Under the pieces are notes generated by a model. It was not told where the DNA came from. It saw nothing but the letters and a program-made list of their open reading frames with translations, and searched no databases. Positions 25,372-35,377 of a DNA stretch of 64,000 nucleotides are shown piece after piece (the first letter of the stretch is position 1; every line of letters starts with the position of its first letter). The position numbers and the translations under genes are program-made. Source of the DNA: Planctomycetota bacterium (GTDB lineage Bacteria; Planctomycetota; UBA1135; GCA-002686595). The stretch is taken from contig JADJQU010000001.1 of the NCBI GenBank assembly GCA_016712565.1, positions 558,001 to 622,000 on the forward strand, given 5' to 3'.

Positions 25372-26715
25372 TCAGGGCGGCGGGAGGCGCCATTCCTCGG
25401 GCGGCGGCTCCTCGGTCAGGGAGAGCAGGAAGCTCTGGAGGTCTCCGAGCTCCTCGGGGGTCAGGTTCAAGGGCTTCACCACCTTCTCCTGGTGATGGCC
25501 CGCCGGGGCGGCACCCTCCCGGGTGGAGTAGAACCGCAGCACGGCCGCCAGGTCCGCGAACTGGCCCTGTTCCATATAAGGAGCAGTCAGGGCCACGTTC
25601 CGCAGGCCGGGCGTGCGCACGGCGCCCCAGGATTCCGACTGGGCGGCCAGAAAGGTCAGGTGCTCGACCGCGGCCCCCTCGCGGGCGTCGGAGTAGGGTC
25701 CCGCCGCGTTGAAGGGGTCCCCAAGGACCTTGCGCACCGCCCCGAGGCGCATGGATTCCGTGCGTTCACCCCCGGACAGGGGTCGCACCTGCACGTCGTG
25801 GAACTCCCCATCGCTGAAGGAGGGACCCGTGTGGCACTGGCGGCAGCCCGCCTTGCCGATGAAGAGCTTGAGCCCGCGCTGGGCGGACGGGTCCAGGAGG
25901 GCGAGGTCCCCGGCACTCGCCTTCGGGTCCGGGCTCGACAGCCCGCGCACGAAGCGATCGAAGGGCGACGGGCCGCCGATCAGGCGCCGTTCGTAGGCCG
26001 CCACGGCCTTGCCCACGTTGGAGAACACCCGATTGGCGAGTTCCTGTTCCCCGGGGGTCATGGCCCGCCAGGCGCGCCCCAGAGCCCCCTCGCCCTCCTC
26101 GGGCCGCGCATGCTCGGGCCAGCCGTCCATCTCGGGCAGGGAGCCGAACACCCCCTCGTACAGGTCCCGCAGCTCTGGATCGCGCTCCAGGAGCCGGGCG
26201 ACGGCCACGCGGTCCCCATCCATTTCCAGCGGATGTTCGATGGGGTGCAGGGCCTGGGCCCAGAGCGTGTCGGCCCGCCCATCCCAGAAGAGCCACCGCT
26301 GCCAGGCCACGCCGATCAGGCCCGGCGCGTTGCGCGCGGTCTTGCCCACGCCCTCGGAGAGCTGCTTGCCGTCGCTGAAGGCGCGCTCGGGATCGTGGCA
26401 GTGGGCGCAGTGGATCTCGCCCTTGCCCGACAGGCGCTTCTCGAAGAACAGTCGCCGGCCCAGGCGCGCGGCGGCGAGGTCGTCCGCCACCGCATTCGTG
26501 GGATCCGCCGGAGGCGCGCCCAGGGGGGAGAGCCGAGCCAGGATCGCCCGCTCCCGCTCGTCGAATTCCACAACCTCGACCGCGGCCCCCTCCCTCCCCG
26601 CAGGTGCTGGCGATTCGCGGAGTCCGCCCCGCGCGGCGAGGCCGAGCACGAGCGGTCCCAGGCAGGCCAGGCCCGCGACCGGTGCGGCGGAGAGCCTCGC
26701 TCGCAAGCGGCCCAC
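25372..26715 (-). CDS. Di-haem cytochrome c peroxidase family protein (MauG/BCCP-like)
   Basis: 447 residues, exported by an N-terminal signal (LSAAPVAGLACLGPLVLGLAARGG). Two c-type haem sites are present: CAHCH (103-107) and CRQCH (291-295), at the spacing of bacterial di-haem peroxidases/MauG proteins. Supporting motifs are RNAPGLIGVAWQRWLFWDGR, HPIEHPLEM, and VRTPGLRNVALTAPYMEQGQ near the C-terminus. GTG at 26715 begins two bases after the stop of the NHL-protein gene, so the two are one transcription unit. It may reduce peroxide or oxidise a partner; the NHL/YtkA-like neighbour is an obvious candidate partner. Confidence 0.92.
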   Translation of the reverse strand: MGRLRARLSAAPVAGLACLGPLVLGLAARGGLRESPAPAGREGAAVEVVEFDERERAILARLSPLGAPPADPTNAVADDLAAARLGRRLFFEKRLSGKGEIHCAHCHDPERAFSDGKQLSEGVGKTARNAPGLIGVAWQRWLFWDGRADTLWAQALHPIEHPLEMDGDRVAVARLLERDPELRDLYEGVFGSLPEMDGWPEHARPEEGEGALGRAWRAMTPGEQELANRVFSNVGKAVAAYERRLIGGPSPFDRFVRGLSSPDPKASAGDLALLDPSAQRGLKLFIGKAGCRQCHTGPSFSDGEFHDVQVRPLSGGERTESMRLGAVRKVLGDPFNAAGPYSDAREGAAVEHLTFLAAQSESWGAVRTPGLRNVALTAPYMEQGQFADLAAVLRFYSTREGAAPAGHHQEKVVKPLNLTPEELGDLQSFLLSLTEEPPPEEWRLPPP

Positions 26716-26717
26716 GA

Positions 26718-29025
26718 CTAGTCCAACTCGAGCGTCACCTGCGCCCGCTCGGTGCGTGGGCCCACGCGCACGTCGAAATAGACTTCCCAGCGGCCGGGCA
26801 TGTGCAGCCGTGTGCCTTCGATGCGGATCGACCCGCCCTCCTGGACCGTGGAGCGCGGCACCACGTTCATGCCGTGCCCGTGCTCGGGCATGGCCGCATC
26901 CAGTTCGATCGACGCCTCGCGGGCCAGTTCGTTCGGCGTCGAGGCGCGGGTCACCCAGGCCTCCACGGCGAACGTCTGCCGCTCCACGATCGGGTCGGGC
27001 GTCGGCTTCCAGAACACCAGGAAATTGCCGTCGTGGGTGATCGCGGAGCGGCCCGCGTGCCAGGGCCTGGATCCGTCGAGCACCGGCACGCGCGGGCCGG
27101 CGGGCGGCGGCGCCGTCGGCGCGGCGGGCTCGGGCGTCTTCTCCTGCTTGTCGGCGTAGGTCGGCCGGATGAAGAGCTGGGAGCCAAAGGCGCGCACGAA
27201 CTTGTTCTCGCGGTCGAAGATCATCCCGCGGTGATTGCCCCAGTCCATCACCAACACGCGCCCTCCCTGGAGTTCGCACAGCCCGCGCGGCTTGGTGAGT
27301 TCGCGGGATCCAAGGCCCGGTCCGCGCGCCACCTCGGGCCTTGCCGCGCCGATCCGCTGGAGTGAGTGGCTGCCGCCGTCGGTGACGTACAGTTCACCCG
27401 CCTGGGTGGCCAGCACGGCCGCGGGTCGCGCGAAGCCCGAGGCCACGACCCGGCCCGAAGGCAGCTCCAGCACGCGTCCCCCCAGCCCATCGACCACGCA
27501 TTGCGCCCGCGGCGCGCCGGCCTCGCCGCGCGCCGCGAGCGCGCAGCCGTCGCCCAGGACGACCCGACCCTGGGGCGGGACGAAGCAACCGCTGATTTCC
27601 ATGCGGCTGTCCAGGCGCCAGACCAGCCCCTGTCGCGCGTCGGAGAGGCACAGTCCGCCCTCGCCGTCGCGCCACAACCCCGCGGGCTCGATGCTGACCG
27701 TCCCCGAGCCCGACAGGAAATCCCCCAGCTCGATCTCGCCCAGGTCCGCGGCGGCCACGAAGCGCACGCGCTCGGGGTCGAAGCCCACTTCCTCCTGCGG
27801 ATCGAAGCGGAACGAATAGGACAAGAGTCGCCGCGATCCCGAGTCGGCCACGAAGATGCGGCGCGCGGCCAGGTCCACCGCCACATCGGCGGGCCAGAGC
27901 ATCTGTCCCGAGCGCGAGCCGTACACCCCGAAGCTGCCGATCTCGATCGGCTCTCCGTCGAGCATCTGGAACAGGAGCACCTTGGGGATCGACGGTTCGG
28001 TGATCACCACGACCGGGCCGTCGGCGTCCACCGCGCCGCCGAAGTGCGACGGTGGGAGCGCGGGCAGCGGGGGCAGCACCTCCTCGTTCGGATCCACGGG
28101 CCCGAGCACCTGCACGCGATCCTCCACCGGCTCGCTGATCAGGGCGCTCCTGCCGTCGGCCGAGAGCGCGAGCCGCAGGGGATAGTGCAGCTTGCCCAGG
28201 CCCTCCCGCGGCCGCAGGGCGTGGATGCCGTACCAGTCCACCAGCTCGCCCGCGGCGTCGAAGATTTGCACGCGGCTGTTGTCGCGGTCCACCACGTGCA
28301 CGAAGGTCCCGTGCACGGCGAGCCCCGTGGGGCCGCCGAACTGCCCGGGATTGGGCCCGGGCGTCCCGAAACCCAGCAGGAGCTCGCCCGCGGCGGAAAA
28401 ACGCTGCACGCGCTGGTGGAACAGGTCGGCCACGTAGATCGAGCCGTCGGCCGCGAAAGCCACGTCCGACGGGCGGTTCATTTGCTCCGCGGCCGGGCCT
28501 CTCGATCCGAAGACCGCCGCCAGGGAGCCGTCGAAGCGAAACACCTGCACGCGGTCGTTGCCCGAGTCGGCCACCGCGAGCAGCTCGCCCGCCACGTCGA
28601 TGCCCTCCGGGTCGAGCAGCTGGCCGCGCGCCCCGCCGCTGCCCCCCGAACTCCTGGACGAGCTTGCCGGCCGCGTCGAACACGAACACGGCATCGGCCC
28701 CAGCATCGGAGACCGCGATGCGCCCGCCGCCGGCCAGCGCCACGTCGCGCGGGTCCCGCAGCAGGCCGACGCCGAACTCCCGCAGACGCTCGCCCTTTGG
28801 GCCCAGCACCACCACGCGCCGCGACAGCGACTCGGCCACCACCAAGGTGCCCGGTTCGAGGCCGAATGCGACACCGGTGGGCTCGCCGAGCGATCCCACC
28901 TGGGCCAGGGAGCGGCCGAGCTTCGGGTTTGCGCCCGGCTGCTTGGCCCCGGATTCCTGGGAGGCCGCCGGGGCGCCGCCGAGCGCCGTGAGGATCAGAC
29001 CCGCGCACGCGATCGAGGTTTGCAC
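26718..29025 (-). CDS. NHL-repeat protein with YtkA/FixH-like C-terminus (single-base frameshift)
   Basis: Secreted beta-propeller protein of about 768 residues, starting at GTG 29025 with a signal peptide. NHL-type repeats (SVDxxG style, e.g. LLDPEGIDVAGELLAVADSG and VADLFHQRVQRFSAAGELLL) run through most of it. The last 110 residues, with AAMPEHGHGMNVVP and HMPGRWEVYFDV, resemble the YtkA/FixH-like domain. The frame breaks in a run of six C (28642-28647): upstream reads KLVQEFGG, downstream continues SGGARGQLLDPEG if one base is removed. It is directly followed by the di-haem peroxidase, so a shared redox or copper-related role is plausible but not shown. Confidence 0.85.
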
Positions 29026-29126
29026 CCCCGCATGGTAGTCCAGACCCCGCGCCGGCGAAACGCATCGGCCCCTCCGTGGATCCGCTCGGGATAGCCCCCG
29101 GGAGGGAGCGCCGCGAAAGGACGAGC

Positions 29127-29702
29127 ATGCTTGCCGCAGGACGAGGGGCCCCGCACAATCCGCCCGCCGTGCTGCTCCTCGCCGATTCTGATCCGACCCG
29201 GGCCCTGATCGCCCTCCAGATCCACGTGGACCCGGGCAACTGGCTCAAACCCGGGTCGCTTCGCGTGAACGGGGAGGTGGCGGGGCTCTCCCTGGAGCTC
29301 TCCACCTACACCGTCAAGGTCGGCAAGCACCGCCAGGAATGGGCGCGGGCCAACGCGCGCGGCCACGGGCCCGCCGGCAGCTTCAGCGTGCGAGAGATGG
29401 AGTTCCTCGACCACGTGGGCGGCCTCCTGGGCAGCCGGGACATCGAGCTGGGAAACCCGGCCTTCGACAAGCGCTTCCAAGTGAAGTCCGCGCCCGAGAG
29501 CCTGGTCGGCCTGGTGCTCGACCCTCCGCTCCAGGACCAGATCGCGAAGCAGGCTCGCGTGGTCAAGTTCTCCTACGTGGACGGCGAAGCCGAGGTGGCC
29601 TGGATGGGCGGCAACGAATCGGTCGAGCAGTTGTCCGAGGCCGTGGAATTGCACGCGCGCCTGTTCGGGACCTTGAAGCGCACGGGCAAGGCGCCCCTCT
29701 GA
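29127..29702 (+). CDS. Conserved hypothetical protein
   Basis: 191-residue protein of unknown family, starting at an ATG with AAAGGA about 9 bases upstream. The recognisable part is a central segment, GNPAFDKRFQVKSAPESLVG, followed by KFSYVDGEAEVAWMGGNES, which faintly resembles DUF3137-like phosphatase-fold proteins. No signal peptide or membrane helix. Its stop is five bases before the GTG of the helicase gene, so they may be co-transcribed. A longer in-frame start at 29076 lacks a ribosome-binding site. Confidence 0.7.
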   Translation: MLAAGRGAPHNPPAVLLLADSDPTRALIALQIHVDPGNWLKPGSLRVNGEVAGLSLELSTYTVKVGKHRQEWARANARGHGPAGSFSVREMEFLDHVGGLLGSRDIELGNPAFDKRFQVKSAPESLVGLVLDPPLQDQIAKQARVVKFSYVDGEAEVAWMGGNESVEQLSEAVELHARLFGTLKRTGKAPL

Positions 29703-29707
29703 GCGCC

Positions 29708-31763
29708 GTGGCGAAGCTGGACGGGATCCTCGCGGGCTCAACCCCGAGCAGCGCCGCGGCGTCGTCACCACCGAAGGGCCGGTGCTGGTGCTGGCCGGTG
29801 CGGGCAGCGGCAAGACACGCGTGATCACCGTGCGCATCGCCCATCTGCTCGCCAAGGGCGTCGATCCGCGCGCGATCCTGGCCCTGACCTTCACCAACAA
29901 GGCCGCGGCCGAGATGCGCGAACGCGTGGCGGGCCTGGGGGGCGCGGGCCTCCGCCGAGCCCCGACCCTGGGCACCTTCCACGCCTTCGCCTCGTTGCCC
30001 GGGCGAGCACGGCACGCCCTGGGCTACCCGCGCGGCTTCACGATCTGCGACAGTTCCGACCAGATCGCCGTGTTGCGCGGAGACTCTGCGGGAGCTGCGC
30101 GTGGCGGAAACCAGCATCCAACCGGGCGCCCTGCACTCGCGCATCTCCCGGAGAAGAACAAGCTGGTCTCGGCCGCGGCGTTCCTGGGCAAGGCCGCGGA
30201 TGACCGCGAGGAGCTGATCGGCAAGGCTTGGCTGCGCTACGAGGAGCACCTCCTGCGCGCGCGCAGCATGGACTTCGACGATCTGCTGCTGAACGCGGTC
30301 AAGCTCCTCGGGGATCATCCCAAGGTCAAGCAGGCGCTCGCGGCGCGCTACCGCTACGTCATGGTGGACGAGTACCAGGACACCAACACGCCCCAGTACG
30401 AGATCGTGCGCCTGATCGGGGCCAAACACGGCAATGTGTGCGTGGTGGGCGACGACGACCAGTCGATCTACGGCTGGCGCGGGGCGGACATCAGCAACAT
30501 CCTCTCCCTTCGAAAAGGACTCGGAGGGCGCGGCGGTGGTGCGGCTGGAGACCAACTACCGTTCGACCTCGCAGATTCTGGGCGCGGCCAACCGCGTGAT
30601 CGCGAACAACCCCGGCCGGCACGGCAAGACGCTTGTCTCCGCGCTCGGCAACGGCGAGCCGGTGATGGCGGTGGCCCAGGCCGACGAGAACGTCGAGGCC
30701 GAGCGCATCGTGCAGCAAGTGCACGACCTGGTGCGCAAGGGACGCGCCAAGTACCTGACTACGCGATCCTGTTCCGCACGGGCACCCAGCCCAGGCCCTT
30801 CGAACAGCAGCTGCGGGCCAGGACGATCCCCTACGTGCTGGTCGGCGGCATGTCGTTCTTCGACCGCAAGGAGGTGCGCGACGTGCTCGCCTTATCTGCG
30901 GTTGTGCGCCGGGAGGACGACGAGGTTTCGCCCTGCGCGTGATCAACACGCCCCCGCGCGGCGTGGGCAAGACCTCGATCGAGCGCCTGCTGGAATTCGC
31001 CGCCGAGCAGGGGATCAGCGTGCCCGCCGCCCTGGCCCGGGCCAACGAGGCCAAGGACCTGGATCCGCGCGCCCTGGAGTCGATCCAGGCCTTCCAACGC
31101 CTGATGCGCACCGCGGCCGGCCGTGTGGGCGAGCTGTCCCTGCAGGCCTTCGTGCGCCACGTGGTGGACGCGGTGGGCTACCGGGCCGAGGTGGAACGCC
31201 TCTACCCCGACGAGCGCGCGCGGGCCGAGCGCTGGAACGCCGTGGAGGACGTGGCGAACTTCGCGCGCAATCACGAGGGCAGGAAGAAGGGCGCCACGCT
31301 CGCGACGTTCCTCGAGGAGCTGGCGCTCGGCGCCGAGGACCGCGACGAAGCGCCCGAGAAGGGCCGCGACGTGGTGACCTTGATGACGCTGCACGCCGCC
31401 AAGGGCCTCGAATTCCCGCGCGTCTACCTGGTGGGCGTGGAGGAGGGGATCTTGCCGCACCAGCGCGCGGTGCAGGAGGACACGGTCGAGGAGGAGCGCC
31501 GCCTGATGTACGTGGGCATCACGCGCGCGCAACATCAGTTGACGATTTCGCATTGTCTCGAGCGCACCAAGTACGGCGCCCGCTCGGCCTGCTTTCCCTC
31601 GCGCTTCCTCTACGAGATCAAGGGCGAAGCCCCGCCCAAGGACTGGCGCCCCGCGCGCTCCGACAAGGAGGAATCGCCCCAAGCCAGCGGGGAGCGGTCG
31701 AGTTTCCCGGCGGCGCGAAGAAGCGCGCGACCTGGACGGGGCTCAGCAGCGAACTCGGGCTGA
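29708..31763 (+). pseudogene. uvrD: UvrD/PcrA-like DNA helicase, multiply frameshifted
   Basis: Superfamily 1A 3'-5' helicase (UvrD/PcrA/Rep) recognisable along its whole length but only by switching frames. Motifs seen are QxxR-like LNPEQRRGV, Walker A GAGSGKT, LTFTNKAAAEMRERV, GTFHAF, DEYQDTNTPQYE, VVGDDDQSIYGWRGA, LETNYRS, VTLMTLHAAKGLEFPRVYL and MYVGITRAQHQL. At least seven single-base indels break it (near 29735, 30078, 30150, 30507, 30753, 30890 and 30930), each repaired by one base. All helicase motifs are intact in sequence, so poor local assembly is as likely as true decay. The C-terminal tail is unlike that of the duplicate fragment downstream. Confidence 0.85.
31314..31685 (+). repeat. 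Direct repeat, copy 1 (uvrD 3' segment)
   Basis: 372-nt segment encoding the helicase region EELALGAEDRDEAPEKGRDV to the C-terminus. A second copy is at 34224-34590. The copies differ at several third-codon positions (e.g. CTG/CTC, GAG/GAA, CAG/CAA), plus indels in copy 2, so they are homologous but not identical. They bracket a lower-GC insert. Confidence 0.85.
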
Positions 31764-31898
31764 CGAGAGGCGGTCCACGAGAATTCTCGCTACCCGGGCC
31801 AGCAAATTGATTTCCAATGGACGCTTGCGCTTGGGCGAGCTAGATTACGGCTGCAGTCCAAGCTACTAATAACTGCTCACGAGAACTGGAGGCATTCG

Positions 31899-32291
31899 AT
31901 GGCAAGCCTACGGAATTCGGTATCGCTTGGCGTGACCACGATCATCCTGGCATCAATCCCGGAATGCAGGTCAGTAGCGTTGCTGGAGCCAGCTCAACCG
32001 TGCTCATCCTCGAGTCACCGGTGGTTGCGACATGGACGGGATAAACTTGGTGTGTACGCCAAGTCCCTGCGCACCGCTCGCATGCAGCACCTACCTCGCG
32101 GTCGTGGGCGGAGTCCGGTACAACGTCTGCGCTTGCGGCAGTTCCGATGCTGTGTGCTTTGCTGCCAGCTCGCCACCCGGTACTCAGACAATCAGCCTTT
32201 CGCTATCGGCGAGTGCAGCGTGACTCCCCGCAACGAAGCATTTCCGGAGTGTTTCCTCCTCGGTAACGCGGTCACAGGCTGGTATGCCTAG
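31899..32291 (+). CDS. Small secreted cysteine-rich protein (frameshifted)
   Basis: Starts at ATG 31899 with a GGAGG ribosome-binding site 7 bases upstream and a hydrophobic signal-like N-terminus (LRNSVSLGVTTIILAS). The reading frame then appears to shift: frame 32032-32223 encodes a Cys-rich stretch (GINLVCTPSPCAPLACSTYL, then RYNVCACGSSDAVCFA), and the first frame resumes for the last residues (CSVTPRNEAFPECFLLGNAV), ending at TAG 32291. A reconstructed protein of about 130 residues with around nine cysteines is likely. No family recognised. It is the first gene of the lower-GC insert. Confidence 0.5.
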   Translation: MASLRNSVSLGVTTIILASIPECRSVALLEPAQPCSSSSHRWLRHGRDKLGVYAKSLRTARMQHLPRGRGRSPVQRLRLRQFRCCVLCCQLATRYSDNQPFAIGECSVTPRNEAFPECFLLGNAVTGWYA

Positions 32292-32498
32292 TGCCTGAAC
32301 TGAACCGGGCACGGGAAGGCCGAAAGGTCGCGCGTCGAACGGAATCCGCTCGTCGTGGAGTGCTGATTGAGCAGCGCTCGCTCCCGGCTCGCTGCAGGCG
32401 GCTTGTTTGACATCGAACCTGCCAGCGCGGGGTCGGCACGTCAGGAACTCACTCGCTCTTCAATTTGGGCTTAGAACTCGAAGCGAAATTAGGATACG

Positions 32499-34169
32499 GT
32501 GACAGCCATGTCGGCGCGTCGGTTCGTGTTGGTCGGCCTAGTGTTCGTGCTACTGGCGTCGATCGCGGCGCTTCTCTGGAGCCGGCGTCCTGATGCCGAG
32601 CTGATCGCACCTGTCCTGTCCGTGCCGGGTGCCGCTCACGGACCCGTGCCCAGTCCTGTGTCGTCGACGCCCGCACACGCGGTTCGGACAAGCCCCGTCG
32701 TCGAGCCAAATGCTCCACGGATGGCGGAAATTCGTTTCATAGGCGACCAAGGAGATGCAATTCCAAGCGCCTCGCTTGACTTGGTCGCGGACGGGAAGCG
32801 GGCGACCTTGGGCGTGGCGAACGAGGATGGATGCCTGCGGATTCCCGCATCCTCGATCGAGGCCCGCGAGTGCCTCGCCCAGTCATCCGGTCACGGTACC
32901 GAGCTCGTGCTCATGCCCGATCGCGTCGAGTCCGTGACCATCAAACTCACGGCGCTCCGAGAATCTCTGGCATCGTGCGCCTTCCTGACGGCTCACCTCC
33001 CGCGTACCTGATCGTCATCGTGGCGTCCTTGGAGAAGGCGCCGCCGACTTGCGATCAAGGGCGGGCCGTCGCTTCGGCTCCCTTCGATCTGCGACTACCG
33101 ACGATGCCGGGGGCCTTCGATCCGCGGGTTGGATCCTCGCGCCGAGTACTGGCTGAGCGGCGCTGGCCCCGGCTACCTGGTCGAGTGGCCGCCCTCCTCG
33201 ACTCGGCCGGGCGGATCGCCGATCGAGCTGCGCGCGCGCTACCACTCTATGGGGTTCGCGTCGTCCTGCTGGGCCGAGAGAACGAGGCCATTGGTTTCGC
33301 GTCTGACTCTAAGAATGGAAGTCTCCTGGCTCGATGCACTGACCTCGAAGCGGAAGGACGCGATTCTCTACTCGAATCAGATTGCCCTCGCCGGCATCCA
33401 GGGCATCGAGTGTGTTCGACCTGCGGGCCCGGAGTTGCTCGAGTTCGTCTACGTCTGCGACGCGGGAGAAGGAGCGAGTCGGGCCGATCGTCATGACCAT
33501 CGACCATCCCGCGTACCGAAAGCAGACCGAATGGTGCCTGCGCTGCGCGCCTCTCGAACTCCATGTCGGCGGAGATGGTGCAGCTCGAGCCGATCGATCA
33601 GCCGACGGGATCACTTCGCCTGGAGTTCCTTCCGGCGGGATTCGAGCTGGAGATACTCTCGACCCTCCGACTCGACGACCTTGGCGGGAAGGAAGGGCTG
33701 TTCCTGACCATTCCGCGGATTTCCTCGAGCCCGCTGCTCACTCAAGGCATCCCCTGTGGGGAGTACAGCCCGATTCCGGACCTGCGAAGGTCTGCTCCGG
33801 GTTCCTCGAGACACTGCGGAGCCCGAGCTCCGGGTCAGCATCCTACCGGATCGCGAGGCACTGCTTGTCGTGGACCTCGGCGAGCCGAGGATCCTCGAAG
33901 TCTTGTTCCGAGACGAACACGGACTGGAGTACTCGGGCCCGATCACTGTCCGTGTGATCTCGCAAGTCACGCAGCGGGCGCAACACCTCTCGTTCAGCGC
34001 CCCTCCCTACTTCATCCCGGGGCTGCCCGTCGGACCGCACAGCGTGGCGGGGATGCGCGGACACTCCGCAGCCCCTCGCATTGGGGCCGAGGAGTTCCGA
34101 GCGATCGTCGACATTCAGGACCTCTCAGTCCAGAGCGGAGGCTCGACAGTCGTCGTCAGGCTCGAGTGA
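32499..34169 (+). pseudogene. Membrane-anchored protein with carboxypeptidase-regulatory-like region, multiply frameshifted
   Basis: A signal-anchor N-terminus (RRFVLVGLVFVLLASIAALL) is followed by a proline-rich linker and beta-rich segments. Translation continues only by changing frames, near 32960, 33125, 33480-33560 and 33800: VTIKLTA, then PRISGIVRLPDGSPPAYLIV (carboxypeptidase-regulatory-like), then EYWLSGAGPGYLVEW, QPTGSLRLEFLPAGFELEIL, and finally DREALLVVDLGEPRILEVLF to TCGACAGTCG...GAG TGA at 34169. The original product was perhaps 550 residues. Start is GTG 32499 or ATG 32508. Function unknown; similar beta-sandwich repeat proteins are common in planctomycete genomes. Confidence 0.5.
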
Positions 34170-34223
34170 CCCTGCAATAGCGGTCAAGACGGCGCAGGCT
34201 CACGACCTCCGATGCCTGCTGCG

Positions 34224-34684
34224 GAGGAACTCGCGCTGGGCGCCGAGGACCGCGACGAAGCGCCCGAGAAGGGCCGCGACGTGGTGACCTTGATGACGCT
34301 GCACGCCGCCAAGGGCCCGAATTCCCGCGCGTCTACCTGTGGGCGTGGGGAGGGAATCCCGCCGCACCAGCGCGCGGTGCAGGAGGACACGGTCGAAGAG
34401 GAACGCCGCCTGATGTACGTGGGCATCACCCGCGCGCAACATCAATTGACGATTCGCATTGTCTCGAGCGCACCGCGTACGGCGCCCGCTCGGCTTGCTT
34501 TCCCTCGCGCTTCCTCTACGAGATCAAGGGCGAAGCCCCGCCTGAGCGACTGGCGCCCCGCGCGCCGACAAGGAGGAATCGCCCCAAGCCAAGCGCGGGG
34601 AGCGTGCGAAGTCGAGCGGCGCGCGGGCCGCCGGCTCCCAAGCGAGCCGCGCGCAAGCCGACGGGCAAGGGCAGCGGCGCCTGA
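34224..34684 (+). pseudogene. Duplicate 3' fragment of the UvrD-like helicase gene
   Basis: Second copy of the helicase C-terminus: EELALGAEDRDEAPEKGRDV, VTLMTLHAAKG, QRAVQEDTVEEERRLMYVGI, then (in other frames) FLYEIKGEA and the basic tail PAPKRAARKPTGKGSGA ending near 34682. It has no start, and several indels. It shares about 370 nt with copy 1 but has its own, more typical, lysine-rich helicase tail. It may be the original 3' end displaced by the insert, with copy 1 brought in by it. Confidence 0.75.
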
Positions 34685-34814
34685 GGGCCCAGGCCGCCTG
34701 GTACCGGCGGCCCTGGCCCAGACCCACGCCGATCAGGAAACCCCCGCGCTCCAGGCGCGAGGCCCGGCGGGCGCGCGCGCTGACGCCGACGTTGCGGCCG
34801 CGGGCGAATCTCGG

Positions 34815-35344
34815 CTACGGTGGCGCTGCCGTTGGGGTCCTTGGTGGCGTGGCCTCGACGAACTCGGGACGCTCTTCTCGAACGCATCCAACTTCGAGCG
34901 CGACGCCGCGGCCGTTCTTCAACGCCGCGAGCGTCTGCCGCGAGGCCACGCGATCTTGAGGAGCCCGAGCGCACCACGACCTCCTCGGGCCTGTGCTCGT
35001 GGAGCACCGCATGGGGCCGCGAGCGCGAGGCGGCGACGCGCGCGACGACCAGGCGCACGCCGTCGATCGAAGTCACCGCGATGCGCGGCTCGATCGGCGG
35101 CAGGATCCTGCGGCGGGCGATTTCGACGAGCTTCCTCGCCGTTTCCTCGGGGTGCGGCGCGCCCTCCAACTCGCCCCGGTCGCCCACGCCGATGAACAAC
35201 AGACCGCCGCGCGTGTTGGCGAAGGCGCACAGGCTGCGCGCCACCTTGGCGTCGCTGGGCAGGCCGCGCTTGAACTCCACCTGGCGGCCTCGCCTTCGAG
35301 GATCGCGGCGCGCAGTTCGTCCTGGTCGCCGAAGGCCGCGGCAT
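34815..35344 (-). CDS. AlbA_2 (Schlafen-like) domain protein, frameshifted
   Basis: Small protein of about 175 residues on the minus strand with the AlbA_2 nucleic-acid/ATP-binding fold: QDELRAAILEGEAA, VEFKRGLPSDAKVARSLCAF, ANTRGGLLFIGVGD and the C-terminal DRVASRQTLAALKNGRGVAL. Two one-base indels (near 35280 and 34970) split it. The natural start is unclear; ATG 35344 is in the wrong frame for the first segment. AlbA_2 proteins include transcription regulators and some defence-linked proteins, but nothing adjacent supports a defence role. The 130 bases between it and the helicase fragment contain only an unassigned reading (RLERGGFLIGVGLGQGRRYQ). Confidence 0.6.
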
Positions 35345-35377
35345 GGCCCGGTGCTGGGCCCAGGATAGCGGCCCCGC

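Larger units (their letters stand above)
31764..34223. other. Lower-GC insert between two copies of the uvrD 3' end
   Basis: About 2.46 kb whose GC content drops visibly (some lines near 52 %) compared with about 70 % around it. It is bounded by partial direct repeats of the helicase 3' end. It holds one small secreted Cys-rich protein gene and one long broken gene for a membrane-anchored protein; I see no integrase, transposase or terminal inverted repeats. The composition and boundary duplication suggest acquired DNA, or a misjoin of strain variants in the assembly. Confidence 0.6.

Noticed and set aside
28642..28647. Programmed frameshift at the C6 run in the NHL gene
   Set aside because: No slippery heptamer with downstream structure is evident, and the same kind of single-base break occurs in many unrelated genes here, so a sequence error is simpler.
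34815..35344. AlbA_2 protein as part of a defence island
   Set aside because: No nuclease, helicase pair, toxin or other defence gene is linked to it; the neighbouring helicase is an ordinary UvrD/PcrA type.
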